The notes under the pieces were generated by a model. The model was not told the origin of the DNA and ran no database searches. It saw only the letters and a program-made list of their open reading frames with translations. The position numbers were made by a program, and so were the translations under genes. Below are positions 44,249-51,863 of a DNA stretch of 64,000 nt, one piece after another; the stretch's first letter is position 1, and each line of letters opens with the position of its first letter. Origin of the DNA: Archaeoglobaceae archaeon (GTDB taxonomy: Archaea > Halobacteriota > Archaeoglobi > Archaeoglobales > Archaeoglobaceae); assembly GCA_038734275.1 (NCBI GenBank), contig JAVYOO010000001.1, forward strand, positions 186,001-250,000, given 5' to 3'.

Positions 44249-45625
44249 ATGATGAAAAGGAACCCTGGAATTTCTGAAGAAGCTTTACTGAAGAGAATAA
44301 GGAAGTTTAACATTAAAAGGAGCTTTATAATGCTTTTTTCTGTCTTTTTATTCCTTGGGATCCTCATAGTCTTTTCTTATCCAGATATTAGTTCTCTGAA
44401 GCTATCTTTTGCTCTATTCTTGTTTTTATCTTCGATCTTTATGACTTCAGTAAGCTTACAACAAACAACCGCTGCGGGAGTTTTCGAACCTTTAAGAGTT
44501 TTACCAGTTTCTGGAATTGAAAAGCATATCTCAATACTTTTTCTTATCGATTCGCTTGCGATCTTGGGGATTGCGGTCCCATCTGTAGTTTTTATGGCGT
44601 TTCAAGACGCGTTATACTCTATCGTTTACTTCTTCTGGCTAATTTTTGCCATTTTATTCGGGCACACGGTTGGAATGGCTTTCTTGGCTATTTTTGGTGT
44701 TACACTTGCCCGAAGAAGAGGATTCATTTCCAAAGCACTTTTTGGGGCGTTCATATTGGTTCTGATCCTGATAATGATACCTGAATTTATGGGATCTGGG
44801 ATTTTTGGGGAGATTTTGGAACTATCAGGCGATTATTATTTCTTGTATCCCTTTACGGTTCTTTGCGACTCATTTAAGAGCTTTATTTTTTTAGTGCTAT
44901 ACTCAGCAATTCTGATTCCAATCAACGTTAAAATCTCTAAAAAAGGAGTCAATGCGCTGTTTGAACCAAAGTTCGAGAAGACTTCAAAGACAAAATTTAA
45001 AGTTTTAAGAGGTGGAAAAACCTTTACATTGGTTATGAAGGATTTAAAGCTCATCTATCGGCACCCTTCTGGACTATTGGGGATTCTTCTCCCCTTTCTG
45101 ATTACCGCTCCACAAGTTTTCGTAATGGGCAGTATAAGCGGTGGAAATTCTGTAGTAATTCAGGCTGTAGCAACAGTTTCCCTATTCGCACCTATAATCC
45201 TTGGACTTATAACGAGGGGCGAAGGCAAAGAAATCGATTTTCTGCGAACCCTTCCGCTTTCCAAGAAGGATTTCATGCTCGGAAAGTTTTTAACAACAAG
45301 CCTAATAATCTGCACAGCTTCAATGGTGCTTATGTCTATTTCATACATCTTTGGAGCATCCCTTATGGCTTTTACAATTGCATTCTCGATTCCTTTAACA
45401 ATTTCTGCCTTTAGCGCACTGTATCTATTCAACTATAAGGGCGATGAGGTAGGAATTCCCGAGATGGGACTTCGAAGAATGGCAGTTCTGTTTATTCTAT
45501 GCATAATCCTTATGGCTCTCCTGATGACACCAATGCAGATCTTAACGAACCCTGTTGGATATGCGATGACATTTTTCTTTTCATTGATACTTTTGGTGAT
45601 TATGTTTCGTAAGATGAGAAATTAG
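44249..45625 (+). CDS. ABC-2 type permease, large
   Basis: A 458-residue membrane protein with about 12 helices in two groups divided by a cytoplasmic loop (KISKKGVNALFEPKFEKTSK). Hydrophobic segments start at about residue 25. It follows the exporter ATPase gene and is its likely membrane partner. Two adjacent ATG codons (44249, 44252) begin the frame. Substrate unknown. Confidence 0.8.
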   Translation: MMKRNPGISEEALLKRIRKFNIKRSFIMLFSVFLFLGILIVFSYPDISSLKLSFALFLFLSSIFMTSVSLQQTTAAGVFEPLRVLPVSGIEKHISILFLIDSLAILGIAVPSVVFMAFQDALYSIVYFFWLIFAILFGHTVGMAFLAIFGVTLARRRGFISKALFGAFILVLILIMIPEFMGSGIFGEILELSGDYYFLYPFTVLCDSFKSFIFLVLYSAILIPINVKISKKGVNALFEPKFEKTSKTKFKVLRGGKTFTLVMKDLKLIYRHPSGLLGILLPFLITAPQVFVMGSISGGNSVVIQAVATVSLFAPIILGLITRGEGKEIDFLRTLPLSKKDFMLGKFLTTSLIICTASMVLMSISYIFGASLMAFTIAFSIPLTISAFSALYLFNYKGDEVGIPEMGLRRMAVLFILCIILMALLMTPMQILTNPVGYAMTFFFSLILLVIMFRKMRN

Positions 45626-45672
45626 AAAAACCTATATTTTAAAACGTAGCTGGGCAGGTAAAAGGTGATAAT

Positions 45673-47361
45673 GTGATCGAGTGCGACATCGCCATTGTCG
45701 GCACTGGGCTTGCGGGTATGCGGGCGGGAGTTGCAATAGCTGAGAAAAGCAGAAAGGTCTATGTTGCTCTTATATCTAAAACTTATCCGATCAGATGTCA
45801 CAGCGTATGTGCTGAAGGCGGAAGTGCAGCAGTGCTAAGAGAAGGCGACAGCTTTGAGCTTCATGAGTGGGACACGGTAAAGGGAAGCGACTTCTTGGCA
45901 GATCAGGATGCGGTTGAGTTCTTTGTGAGGGAATGCCCCAAAGAAATTATAAGACTTGAAAACTGGGGATGTCCTTGGAGCAGAACTGCGGACGGAAAAA
46001 TCGCTCAGAGAGCCTTTGGTGGGCAGAGTTTTCCAAGAACTGTTTTCGCTGCGGACAGAACTGGTTTTCATGAAGTCCATACGCTTTACGAAAGACTGCT
46101 GAGCTACGAAAATGTTGAATTCTTCAACGAGTTCTTTTTGACAAATTTGGCAATAGCAGATGGCAGAATTCAGGGGATCTCAGCAATAGATCTCAAAAAT
46201 GGAGATCTTGAGTTTTTCAAAGCCAAAGCGGTGATCCTTGCAACAGGTGGGGCGGGAAGGCTTTACGGATTTACGACTTACAGCCATCAGGTTACTGGAG
46301 ATGGGATTGCAATTGCCTATCGTTGTGGAATTCCATTAAAGGACATGGAGTTCATGCAGTTTCATCCAACAGGCTTAATTCCGTCGGGAATACTAATGAC
46401 CGAGGCTTGCAGAGGAGAAGGGGGCTATTTGAGAAATCGACTTGGAGAGCGCTTCATGCAGAAATACGCCCCGGAGAAGATGGAATTGGCTCCCAGAGAC
46501 GTGGTTGCAAGGGCAATGTGGAAAGAAATAATAGAGGGACGGGGATTTGAAAGCGAGCATGGTCCATACATCGCTCTCGATCTAACCCATCTTGGTGAGG
46601 AGAAGATCGAAGAAAGGCTACCGATGATAAGAGAGGCTGCGATCAAGTTTGCTGGCGTTGATCCAGTTGAAGAGCCAATTCCAGTTAAGCCAGTCCAGCA
46701 CTACACGATGGGGGGCATTCATACAAATATGTTCACGGAAACTCCAGTAAAGGGCTTGTTTGCAGTCGGGGAATGTGCCTGCATAAGCATTCACGGAGCA
46801 AACAGACTGGGGAGCAACTCGACAGTTGAATGCCTTGTTTTCGGCAGAGTTGCTGGAGAGATGGCTTTGAAGTTTGCCGAAAATGCCAAAGAACCAGAGA
46901 TCCCAAAGAATTTTATAAAAGAGGAAGAGAGCAGAATATACGATAAAATTGGCAAGGGTGATGAGAATCCGCATGCGATCAAGAAGAGGCTGAACGAAGT
47001 AATGGACACCCATCTGTGGATCTTCAGAACAGGTGAGGGCTTAAAGGAGGCTTTGCGGGAAATAAGAGAGCTTAAAAGAAGATATGAGCGGGTAGCGATT
47101 TCAGACAGCTCAAGAAAGTTCAATGTCGCCCTGCTTTCAACGCTTGAAGTCGGCTATCTGCTTGATCTGGCTGAAGTGGTTGCAATGGGCGCTTTGCTAA
47201 GGACTGAGAGCAGAGGTGCGCATTACCGCTTGGATCATCCAGCGAGAGACGATGAGCACTGGTTAAAGCACACCCTTGCTTACTACACTGGCAAGGAGCC
47301 AAGATTCGAATATCTGCCAGTCACGATCACGAAGTGGAAGCCTGTGGAGAGGAAGTATTGA
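45673..47361 (+). CDS. sdhA: Succinate dehydrogenase flavoprotein subunit
   Basis: A 562-residue FAD protein that oxidises succinate to fumarate. IVGTGLAGMRAG is the FAD Rossmann motif, RCHSVCAEGGSAAV contains the histidine that binds FAD covalently, QFHPTGL, TEACRGEGGYLRN and HYTMGGIHTN are the active-site segments, and IHGANRLGSNS lies near residue 376. Length is standard. GTG 45673 is preceded by GGTGATAAT. First gene of an sdhABCD operon. Confidence 0.96.
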   Translation: MIECDIAIVGTGLAGMRAGVAIAEKSRKVYVALISKTYPIRCHSVCAEGGSAAVLREGDSFELHEWDTVKGSDFLADQDAVEFFVRECPKEIIRLENWGCPWSRTADGKIAQRAFGGQSFPRTVFAADRTGFHEVHTLYERLLSYENVEFFNEFFLTNLAIADGRIQGISAIDLKNGDLEFFKAKAVILATGGAGRLYGFTTYSHQVTGDGIAIAYRCGIPLKDMEFMQFHPTGLIPSGILMTEACRGEGGYLRNRLGERFMQKYAPEKMELAPRDVVARAMWKEIIEGRGFESEHGPYIALDLTHLGEEKIEERLPMIREAAIKFAGVDPVEEPIPVKPVQHYTMGGIHTNMFTETPVKGLFAVGECACISIHGANRLGSNSTVECLVFGRVAGEMALKFAENAKEPEIPKNFIKEEESRIYDKIGKGDENPHAIKKRLNEVMDTHLWIFRTGEGLKEALREIRELKRRYERVAISDSSRKFNVALLSTLEVGYLLDLAEVVAMGALLRTESRGAHYRLDHPARDDEHWLKHTLAYYTGKEPRFEYLPVTITKWKPVERKY

Positions 47362-47370
47362 GGTGAAAGC

Positions 47371-48051
47371 ATGAAGTTTAAAATAAAAAGATTTAATGAA
47401 AAAAATGGAAGCTACTGGCAAACTTTTGAAGTGCCTGTGAGGACTGCAATGACCGTTCTCGATGGGCTATTTTACATAAGAGAAAATCTTGACAACAGCC
47501 TTGCTTTCAGAGCTTCATGCAGAATGGGAATCTGCGGGAGCTGTGCGGTGAAAATCAACGGCAAACCAAGGCTTGCGTGCGAAACCCAGCTTTCAAAGTT
47601 CAAAGAAGTTAAGATTGAGCCACTTGACAACTTTGCGGTTATAAAAGATCTGGTTACCGAATTCGAGGGCTTCTTTGCAAAGCACAAGAAGGTGAAGCCC
47701 TATCTTATTAACCCGAAGATCAGCTACGAGAATCCCGTGGAGCAGATTCAGACTCCAAAGCAGTTAAAAGCTTATTACGATTTCACTCTCTGCATAAAAT
47801 GCGGAGCCTGCTACTCCGTTTGCCCTGCGGGAGCAACTCTCGAGAGCTATCTTGGTCCAGCGGCACTCGCTTCTGCATACAGATTCAATGCGGACAGCAG
47901 AGACCATGGCAAAGAGGAGCGTTTGAAAATAGTTTCTCAGCCTAATGGCGTTTGGCGATGTCACTCAGCGATGGAGTGCAGTGAAGTTTGCCCGAAGCAA
48001 ATTGAGCCCGCAAAAGCCATTCAGTTGCTAAGAAGGGCAACGCTGAGGTGA
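47371..48051 (+). CDS. sdhB: Succinate dehydrogenase iron-sulfur subunit
   Basis: A 226-residue electron-transfer subunit. CRMGICGSCAVKINGKPRLAC binds the [2Fe-2S] cluster, CIKCGACYSVCP one [4Fe-4S], and CHSAMECSEVCPK the third cluster. It carries electrons from the flavoprotein to the membrane pair SdhC/SdhD and on to menaquinone. GAGGTGA precedes ATG 47371. Confidence 0.96.
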   Translation: MKFKIKRFNEKNGSYWQTFEVPVRTAMTVLDGLFYIRENLDNSLAFRASCRMGICGSCAVKINGKPRLACETQLSKFKEVKIEPLDNFAVIKDLVTEFEGFFAKHKKVKPYLINPKISYENPVEQIQTPKQLKAYYDFTLCIKCGACYSVCPAGATLESYLGPAALASAYRFNADSRDHGKEERLKIVSQPNGVWRCHSAMECSEVCPKQIEPAKAIQLLRRATLR

Positions 48052-48056
48052 GAAAA

Positions 48057-48419
48057 ATGCGAATACTTGGCTGGTTCAAATATCGCTCCCCATTCGGGAT
48101 GACCTTCATGTTCCAGCGAATAACTGGGCTAATTCTGCTATTCTATCTCTGTCTGCATTTGGCTTACCTTACCTCGCTTCAGGAAAAAGAGCTTTACGAG
48201 TTCTTCACGAGCATTACCGTGTCTAAGCAGTTCTTCATATTCGACTCATTGCTGATCCTATGCGGTGTCTTCCACGGGCTGAATGGGCTTCGAATAATAA
48301 TTCACGAGCTTGGCTTTGCTCATGAACACAGAAGAGTTGTGCTCATAATCACTGGACTCTTGGCAGTGGTTGCATGGCTTTATGGAAGCTATATAATGTT
48401 CCTTGCAATAGGTGATTGA
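48057..48419 (+). CDS. sdhC: Succinate dehydrogenase membrane subunit C (heme b)
   Basis: A 120-residue protein with three membrane helices. The N-terminal GMTFMFQRITGLILLFYLCLHL resembles the SdhC signature with a heme-binding histidine, and FHGLNGLRIIIHELG is the second-helix motif. ATG 48057 with GAGGTG at 48045-48050 (overlapping the sdhB stop) is preferred to GTG 48048. Confidence 0.88.
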   Translation: MRILGWFKYRSPFGMTFMFQRITGLILLFYLCLHLAYLTSLQEKELYEFFTSITVSKQFFIFDSLLILCGVFHGLNGLRIIIHELGFAHEHRRVVLIITGLLAVVAWLYGSYIMFLAIGD

Positions 48420-48420
48420 A

Positions 48421-48750
48421 ATGCGTGGCTTTGAGCCAATAGCTTGGGTTTTGCAGGCGATAACTGGGATTGCGATGGTCTTTCTGATCACTGTGCACTT
48501 CTTTGCAACTCACTCAGCACACGACTTGCTAAGCTACGAAAGTGCGGTAGAGAGGCTTAAGAGCTTTGATTACAAGCTCTTCTATGCGTTACTGCTTATT
48601 GTTGTCTCATTCCACGCCTTCAACGGCTTGAGAGCGGTAATTTTGGACACAGAAGGGGGAATGAAAAGAAAAAGGCTTGTTAACGTCTCAATAGCGATGC
48701 TGGCAATCTTAGCCATAGCTTACGGGCTCTTTTTGCTCATGAGATTTTAA
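48421..48750 (+). CDS. sdhD: Succinate dehydrogenase membrane subunit D
   Basis: A 109-residue three-helix membrane protein, related in layout to SdhC (WVLQAITGIAMVFLITVHF; FHAFNGLRAVILD). It completes the quinone-reducing anchor. ATG 48421 follows GGTGATT and the sdhC stop by one base. Confidence 0.87.
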   Translation: MRGFEPIAWVLQAITGIAMVFLITVHFFATHSAHDLLSYESAVERLKSFDYKLFYALLLIVVSFHAFNGLRAVILDTEGGMKRKRLVNVSIAMLAILAIAYGLFLLMRF

Positions 48751-48792
48751 TCTTATATAAAAATTTATAAACAAGGACCTTAATCTTAATTC

Positions 48793-49350
48793 ATGAAATT
48801 GATCATCCACGCCCTTCTCGGAATTGCGTTGGGCGTGATTTCTGCTTATATTATGATTAGCTTGGCGCCAGAATTTCTCTGGGTTCACAATGGAGTTTGG
48901 AAAACTTCCCTTGTGGCTGGCAGTGAGAAAGCGGATCCATATACGAAGGCGATAGTGGCAAAGAATTATCTTTATGTTCTAAACAAATCTGAAGCTATTT
49001 ACTTCATAGCGGACAGCGATGGTGAGCGGAAGCTTGATAGAAGCTGTGATTACAAAATTGTCGGCAAAGATCTGCCAGCAAGATGGTGGAGCATTACAGT
49101 TTATGGAGAAGATAACTTTCTGATACCGAACGAGCACAAAATTTACTCTATAACATCTGCAAACGTTGTAAAAAACGGAGATTTATGGGAAGTTTACATT
49201 TCAAAGGATCCTAAGGGCAAAAACTGGATCCCGCTACGGGGAGAGGGGAATTTTTACATAACTTTAAGACTTTACAATCCCGAAAAGATCGTTTATGATA
49301 AGATTGCAGAAATCGAGCTTCCAAAAATAATGAAGGAGGTGTGCAGATGA
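48793..49350 (+). CDS. DUF1214 domain protein, membrane-anchored
   Basis: A 185-residue protein. Residues 4-26 form an N-terminal membrane helix. The outside part matches DUF1214: VWKTS, KADPYTKAIVAKNYLYVLNK, SEAIYFIADSDGERKLD, LPARWWSITVYGED, and KGKNWIPLRGEGNFYITLRLY. The domain is a beta-sandwich-like module often found after or next to DUF1254; its role is unknown. It overlaps the DUF1254 gene by four bases. It follows the sdh operon after 42 bases but has TATATAAAA-like sequence (48754-48765) ahead of it, so it may be transcribed separately. Confidence 0.8.
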   Translation: MKLIIHALLGIALGVISAYIMISLAPEFLWVHNGVWKTSLVAGSEKADPYTKAIVAKNYLYVLNKSEAIYFIADSDGERKLDRSCDYKIVGKDLPARWWSITVYGEDNFLIPNEHKIYSITSANVVKNGDLWEVYISKDPKGKNWIPLRGEGNFYITLRLYNPEKIVYDKIAEIELPKIMKEVCR

Positions 49351-49862
49351 GCAAAGTAAAGGGATTTGCCATATTGGCTGTCTTTGCAGTCCTCAGCCAC
49401 ATCGCTTTCATCTATGCTTATCCTTACATCGTCGTAACATCGAACTATTTTGCCAGCAAAGGAGAGGTAAAAGTTAACGAAGTTTACTATCAGCAACCCG
49501 TAGATGAGAACTTTAAGAAAGTTGTAATGCCGAGCCCCGATATACTTTATTCTGCATGTGTTTACGACATCAGCAAATCCGATTTGCTCATCGAGGCAAG
49601 AGTTCCGAATTTTACCTACTGGTCTGCTTCATTTTATGCAATGAGCACGGACAACTACTTCACGATCAACGACAGAATGGTGAGCGATAATATCACTCTG
49701 ATTCTTACGACCAACAAAAGCTGTAAGAAAGAAAACTGCGTTATTTCGCCAAGTGATAGGGGCATAGTAATCTTCCGCATTTTCATTCCAGATAAGTCTC
49801 TTCTAAGCGAGCTTGAAGAGTATCAGAAGTCGATAAAGTGCAGATCTTTCGTGGCTGAGTAG
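49347..49862 (+). CDS. DUF1254 domain protein, membrane-anchored
   Basis: A 171-residue partner of the preceding gene, with an N-terminal helix (residues 6-27) and an outside region whose DILYSACVYDISKSDLLIEARVP, YWSASFYAMSTDNYFTIND and SPSDRGIVIFRIFIPD match DUF1254. ATG 49347 with GGAGGTG at 49335-49341 is the start; the junction with DUF1214 is ATGA. Separate, adjacent DUF1214 and DUF1254 genes are also seen in some bacteria. Function unknown. Confidence 0.78.
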   Translation: MSKVKGFAILAVFAVLSHIAFIYAYPYIVVTSNYFASKGEVKVNEVYYQQPVDENFKKVVMPSPDILYSACVYDISKSDLLIEARVPNFTYWSASFYAMSTDNYFTINDRMVSDNITLILTTNKSCKKENCVISPSDRGIVIFRIFIPDKSLLSELEEYQKSIKCRSFVAE

Positions 49863-50410
49863 TCCTTTTGATTTCTTGATTTTTTAGTGTTTAATTTTAT
49901 ATTACAGAGTATCTGGTAATATGAGCTTATTTGAATTTCATACTAAGTAAGACCAAATTGCCACTTAACACCAAGTAGCAGTCAAAGAGCCTGTGGAGCC
50001 TTATAAAAATCCCGATTTCAGCTTTAAATTCTATTAAATTTTTCTTTTCAGCAAAGAACTTTTATCATAACTTTAGCCAATCAAAATCCACAGAAGATTT
50101 GCAAACTCAATCAAAAGCCAAAAATAAAAATCCGCATCCTTAAAATTTACTCGATTTATATTCAGAATTCATCATATACACTGCACAGTAATAAGGCTTC
50201 AGCATAGACTAAGATTTTTATAGAACAAAATTCTGGCTGAATTGATTTTTATTCGAAATTTTTTGTTTTCAATTGTCGTTAGCAGAAATCAACAATCTTA
50301 TATGATCACTGCATCCCCTTTTTAAACCCCCATGCAATTTTGAGGTCTGCAGTTGGTGTTACTGATAGTGAACAGAAAAGCTTATATTTTTTGAATTTGC
50401 AGTATTTTTA
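49863..50410 (+). other. AT-rich non-coding stretch, candidate CRISPR leader
   Basis: About 550 bases without a credible gene on either strand, strongly AT-rich, with many A and T runs. It ends at a TATA box and a single CRISPR-like repeat (50417-50453). Position, length and composition fit an archaeal CRISPR leader. It separates the DUF1254 gene from the type III operon. Confidence 0.5.
50381..50390 (+). promoter_or_regulatory. TATA box ahead of the solitary CRISPR repeat
   Basis: CTTATATTTT, preceded by GAAAAG resembling a BRE, sits about 26 bases before position 50411, six bases upstream of the repeat. It would drive transcription of the repeat and the following 70 bases. Confidence 0.5.
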
Positions 50411-50416
50411 GGTAGG

Positions 50417-50453
50417 GTAACAATCCCTAAACCCTGAAAACGGGTATTGAAAG
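50417..50453 (+). CRISPR. Solitary 37-nt CRISPR-like repeat
   Basis: The unit starts GTAACAATCCCTAAACCC and ends in CGGGTATTGAAAG. It has the hallmarks of an archaeal CRISPR repeat: a small stem ACCC/GGGT with a seven-base loop (TGAAAAC), followed by the eight-base ATTGAAAG end that becomes the crRNA 5' handle. No second copy occurs in the window. It follows an AT-rich leader and promoter and abuts the 3' end of the type III effector operon. Confidence 0.6.
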
Positions 50454-50519
50454 ATGCTTCTCAGCACAAATCGGGCAAACCCGTTCATTCTGTTAAACTT
50501 ATTTGCATTTTAAAAGAGC

Positions 50520-50525
50520 TTTTTT
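50520..50525 (+). terminator. T-run ending the repeat-containing transcript
   Basis: AAAAGAGCTTTTTT at 50512-50525 gives a short A/T inverted repeat followed by six T residues on the plus strand, just before the end of the convergent cas gene. It would define a transcript of about 115 nt from 50411. Confidence 0.35.
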
Positions 50526-50529
50526 GCTA

Positions 50530-51186
50530 TTATCGACTCGTTGAAAGATAGAGCAGAATTGAAAGGTTCTTTATTAGAGAACCCAAAGTTTTTACATCTT
50601 CTATCAGTTTTTCGTTAAAGACTTCAAGAATCTGCTCAATTATTGAATTTTCCGACGAATTTTCGTCTGATTCCTCTTTCTCAGTGAATTTGATTGAACT
50701 CAGATACTTCAAAATTTCGGATATCCTTTTGTAAACTCTAATAAAGTCCTCCCATATAAATGCTTTTAAATCTACTTCAGTTCCACCATGTGAGAGGGGA
50801 GATTTGTTTCTGAGATTTTTTATTTTTGTAACGTCTTGATCCCCCAAAAAGAATGATTTTGCAAATTTTTTAGCCTTCTCGTCTTCCATTTGTTTATCTG
50901 CTAAACTCTCGATCAGGATCTTGAAAGTTTTAACCCCCGTAGTCTCTATTCGATCAATTGTAGAAGATAGCAGGTTTAGTGCGAGAAGTTTCTCATTGGC
51001 TCCAAACCTGATTGCAGAATGTAAATAGAGCCAAATAGCTTTTAAAATTTCCTCTAAGATCTCTCTAAGCTTCGAATTTTCGATGTATTCGATATCTGAA
51101 AATATATTACGAAACTGACTTAAAGACCCCGAGATTCTGGCTATTTCTTCTAAAAAGGTCTGAGAAAATTCGCCCCATCTTAGCAT
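50530..51186 (-). CDS. Helical CRISPR-associated protein with HEPN-like Rx6H motif
   Basis: A 218-residue, mostly helical protein, last in the type III operon. RNKSPLSH near residues 125-132 gives an Arg-x6-His pattern with following glycines, as in HEPN ribonucleases. There is no CARF domain in front of it, and upstream sequence is a broken gene, so it is either a stand-alone HEPN protein or a truncated CARF-HEPN effector. ATG 51186 has only a weak ribosome site (CTGAAGA). Family not recognised. Confidence 0.55.
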   Translation of the reverse strand: MLRWGEFSQTFLEEIARISGSLSQFRNIFSDIEYIENSKLREILEEILKAIWLYLHSAIRFGANEKLLALNLLSSTIDRIETTGVKTFKILIESLADKQMEDEKAKKFAKSFFLGDQDVTKIKNLRNKSPLSHGGTEVDLKAFIWEDFIRVYKRISEILKYLSSIKFTEKEESDENSSENSIIEQILEVFNEKLIEDVKTLGSLIKNLSILLYLSTSR

Positions 51187-51217
51187 TCTTCAGCTTTTCA
51201 GCGACCTCTTTCAATAC

Positions 51218-51560
51218 TCAAAACTCCTCAAAAATCTTTTCTGGCCTTTTTCCAAAGAATTCTGCATTTAGGAAACATTTAAGAAGTGTTTTGAGTTTTC
51301 TGACCTTCTCATTATCAATAATAAGTTCATTCAGATGAATTTCATCAGCCTTAAGGGAAGAAATAAAATCAAGAACTGGTATATTTTCGATCCAGGTTAG
51401 CCTCTTTGGCTCAAGAACAAGAATTTCGACTTTACTAAATTCTTTTGAATTGATTTCTTCGATTTTAATCTATATTGCTCGAATCAATTATTTTTCCATC
51501 TTCGATAGAAAAATCCCTATCGTCCGCTTTTATTCGAGCAAATGCTTTGCGTTGTTCCAT
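51218..51560 (-). pseudogene. Small CRISPR-associated gene, frameshifted
   Basis: An ATG at 51560, overlapping the end of the preceding small-subunit gene, opens 31 codons (MEQRKAFARIKADDRDF to DSSNID) and stops at 51465. A second frame continues from about 51469 as KIEEINSKEF... for 83 codons to TGA 51218-51220. Removing one T in GATTAAAATC (51463-51472 region) joins them into a 113-residue protein ending KRPEKIFEEF. Both halves look like real coding sequence. I recognise no family; Csx19-like accessory proteins of type III-D are one possibility by position and size. Confidence 0.5.
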
Positions 51561-51862
51561 TTCACATAAAGATCGCAAAACTTCTTCAAATCTTTGCCAC
51601 CAACTTTTATTATCTCTTCAGCAATTCTTTCGGCGATCTGGATACACTCATTCTTGTTCTTTGCTCTCTCAAAGGCTCTTTCATCGATCATTGCAGAGAT
51701 CAGGTGCTCCTTTAACACAACTTTTTTATCCTCGTTGTAAATCAAATCGTAGTAAGCGTTTCTAATCGCAGTCTCAACAGCTTTCTGCAATCTTTTTGCA
51801 ATCTCCTGATCTTTCGTCATTCTTGGTAAATTCTTATGAAATCTCCTAACTTCCTCGAGCAT
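51530..51862 (-). CDS. Small helical CRISPR protein, Cas11 (Csm2/Cmr5)-like
   Basis: A 110-residue all-helical protein (MLEEVRRFHKNL, RLQKAVETAIRNAYYDLI, IAERIAEEIIKVGGKDLKKFCDLY). Size and position between RAMP genes fit a type III small subunit, although it could be another accessory. ATG 51862, preceded by GGTGTC and one base after the stop of the upstream RAMP gene, is chosen over a farther in-frame start at 51901. There is a second small helical protein in the same operon (54169-54510). Confidence 0.55.
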   Translation of the reverse strand: MLEEVRRFHKNLPRMTKDQEIAKRLQKAVETAIRNAYYDLIYNEDKKVVLKEHLISAMIDERAFERAKNKNECIQIAERIAEEIIKVGGKDLKKFCDLYVKWNNAKHLLE

Positions 51863-51863
51863 A

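Noticed and set aside
50471-50490. A second, inverted degenerate repeat after the solitary CRISPR repeat
   Set aside because: Only AACGGGT and a few flanking bases match on the opposite strand, which is better explained as a hairpin partner than as a repeat copy.
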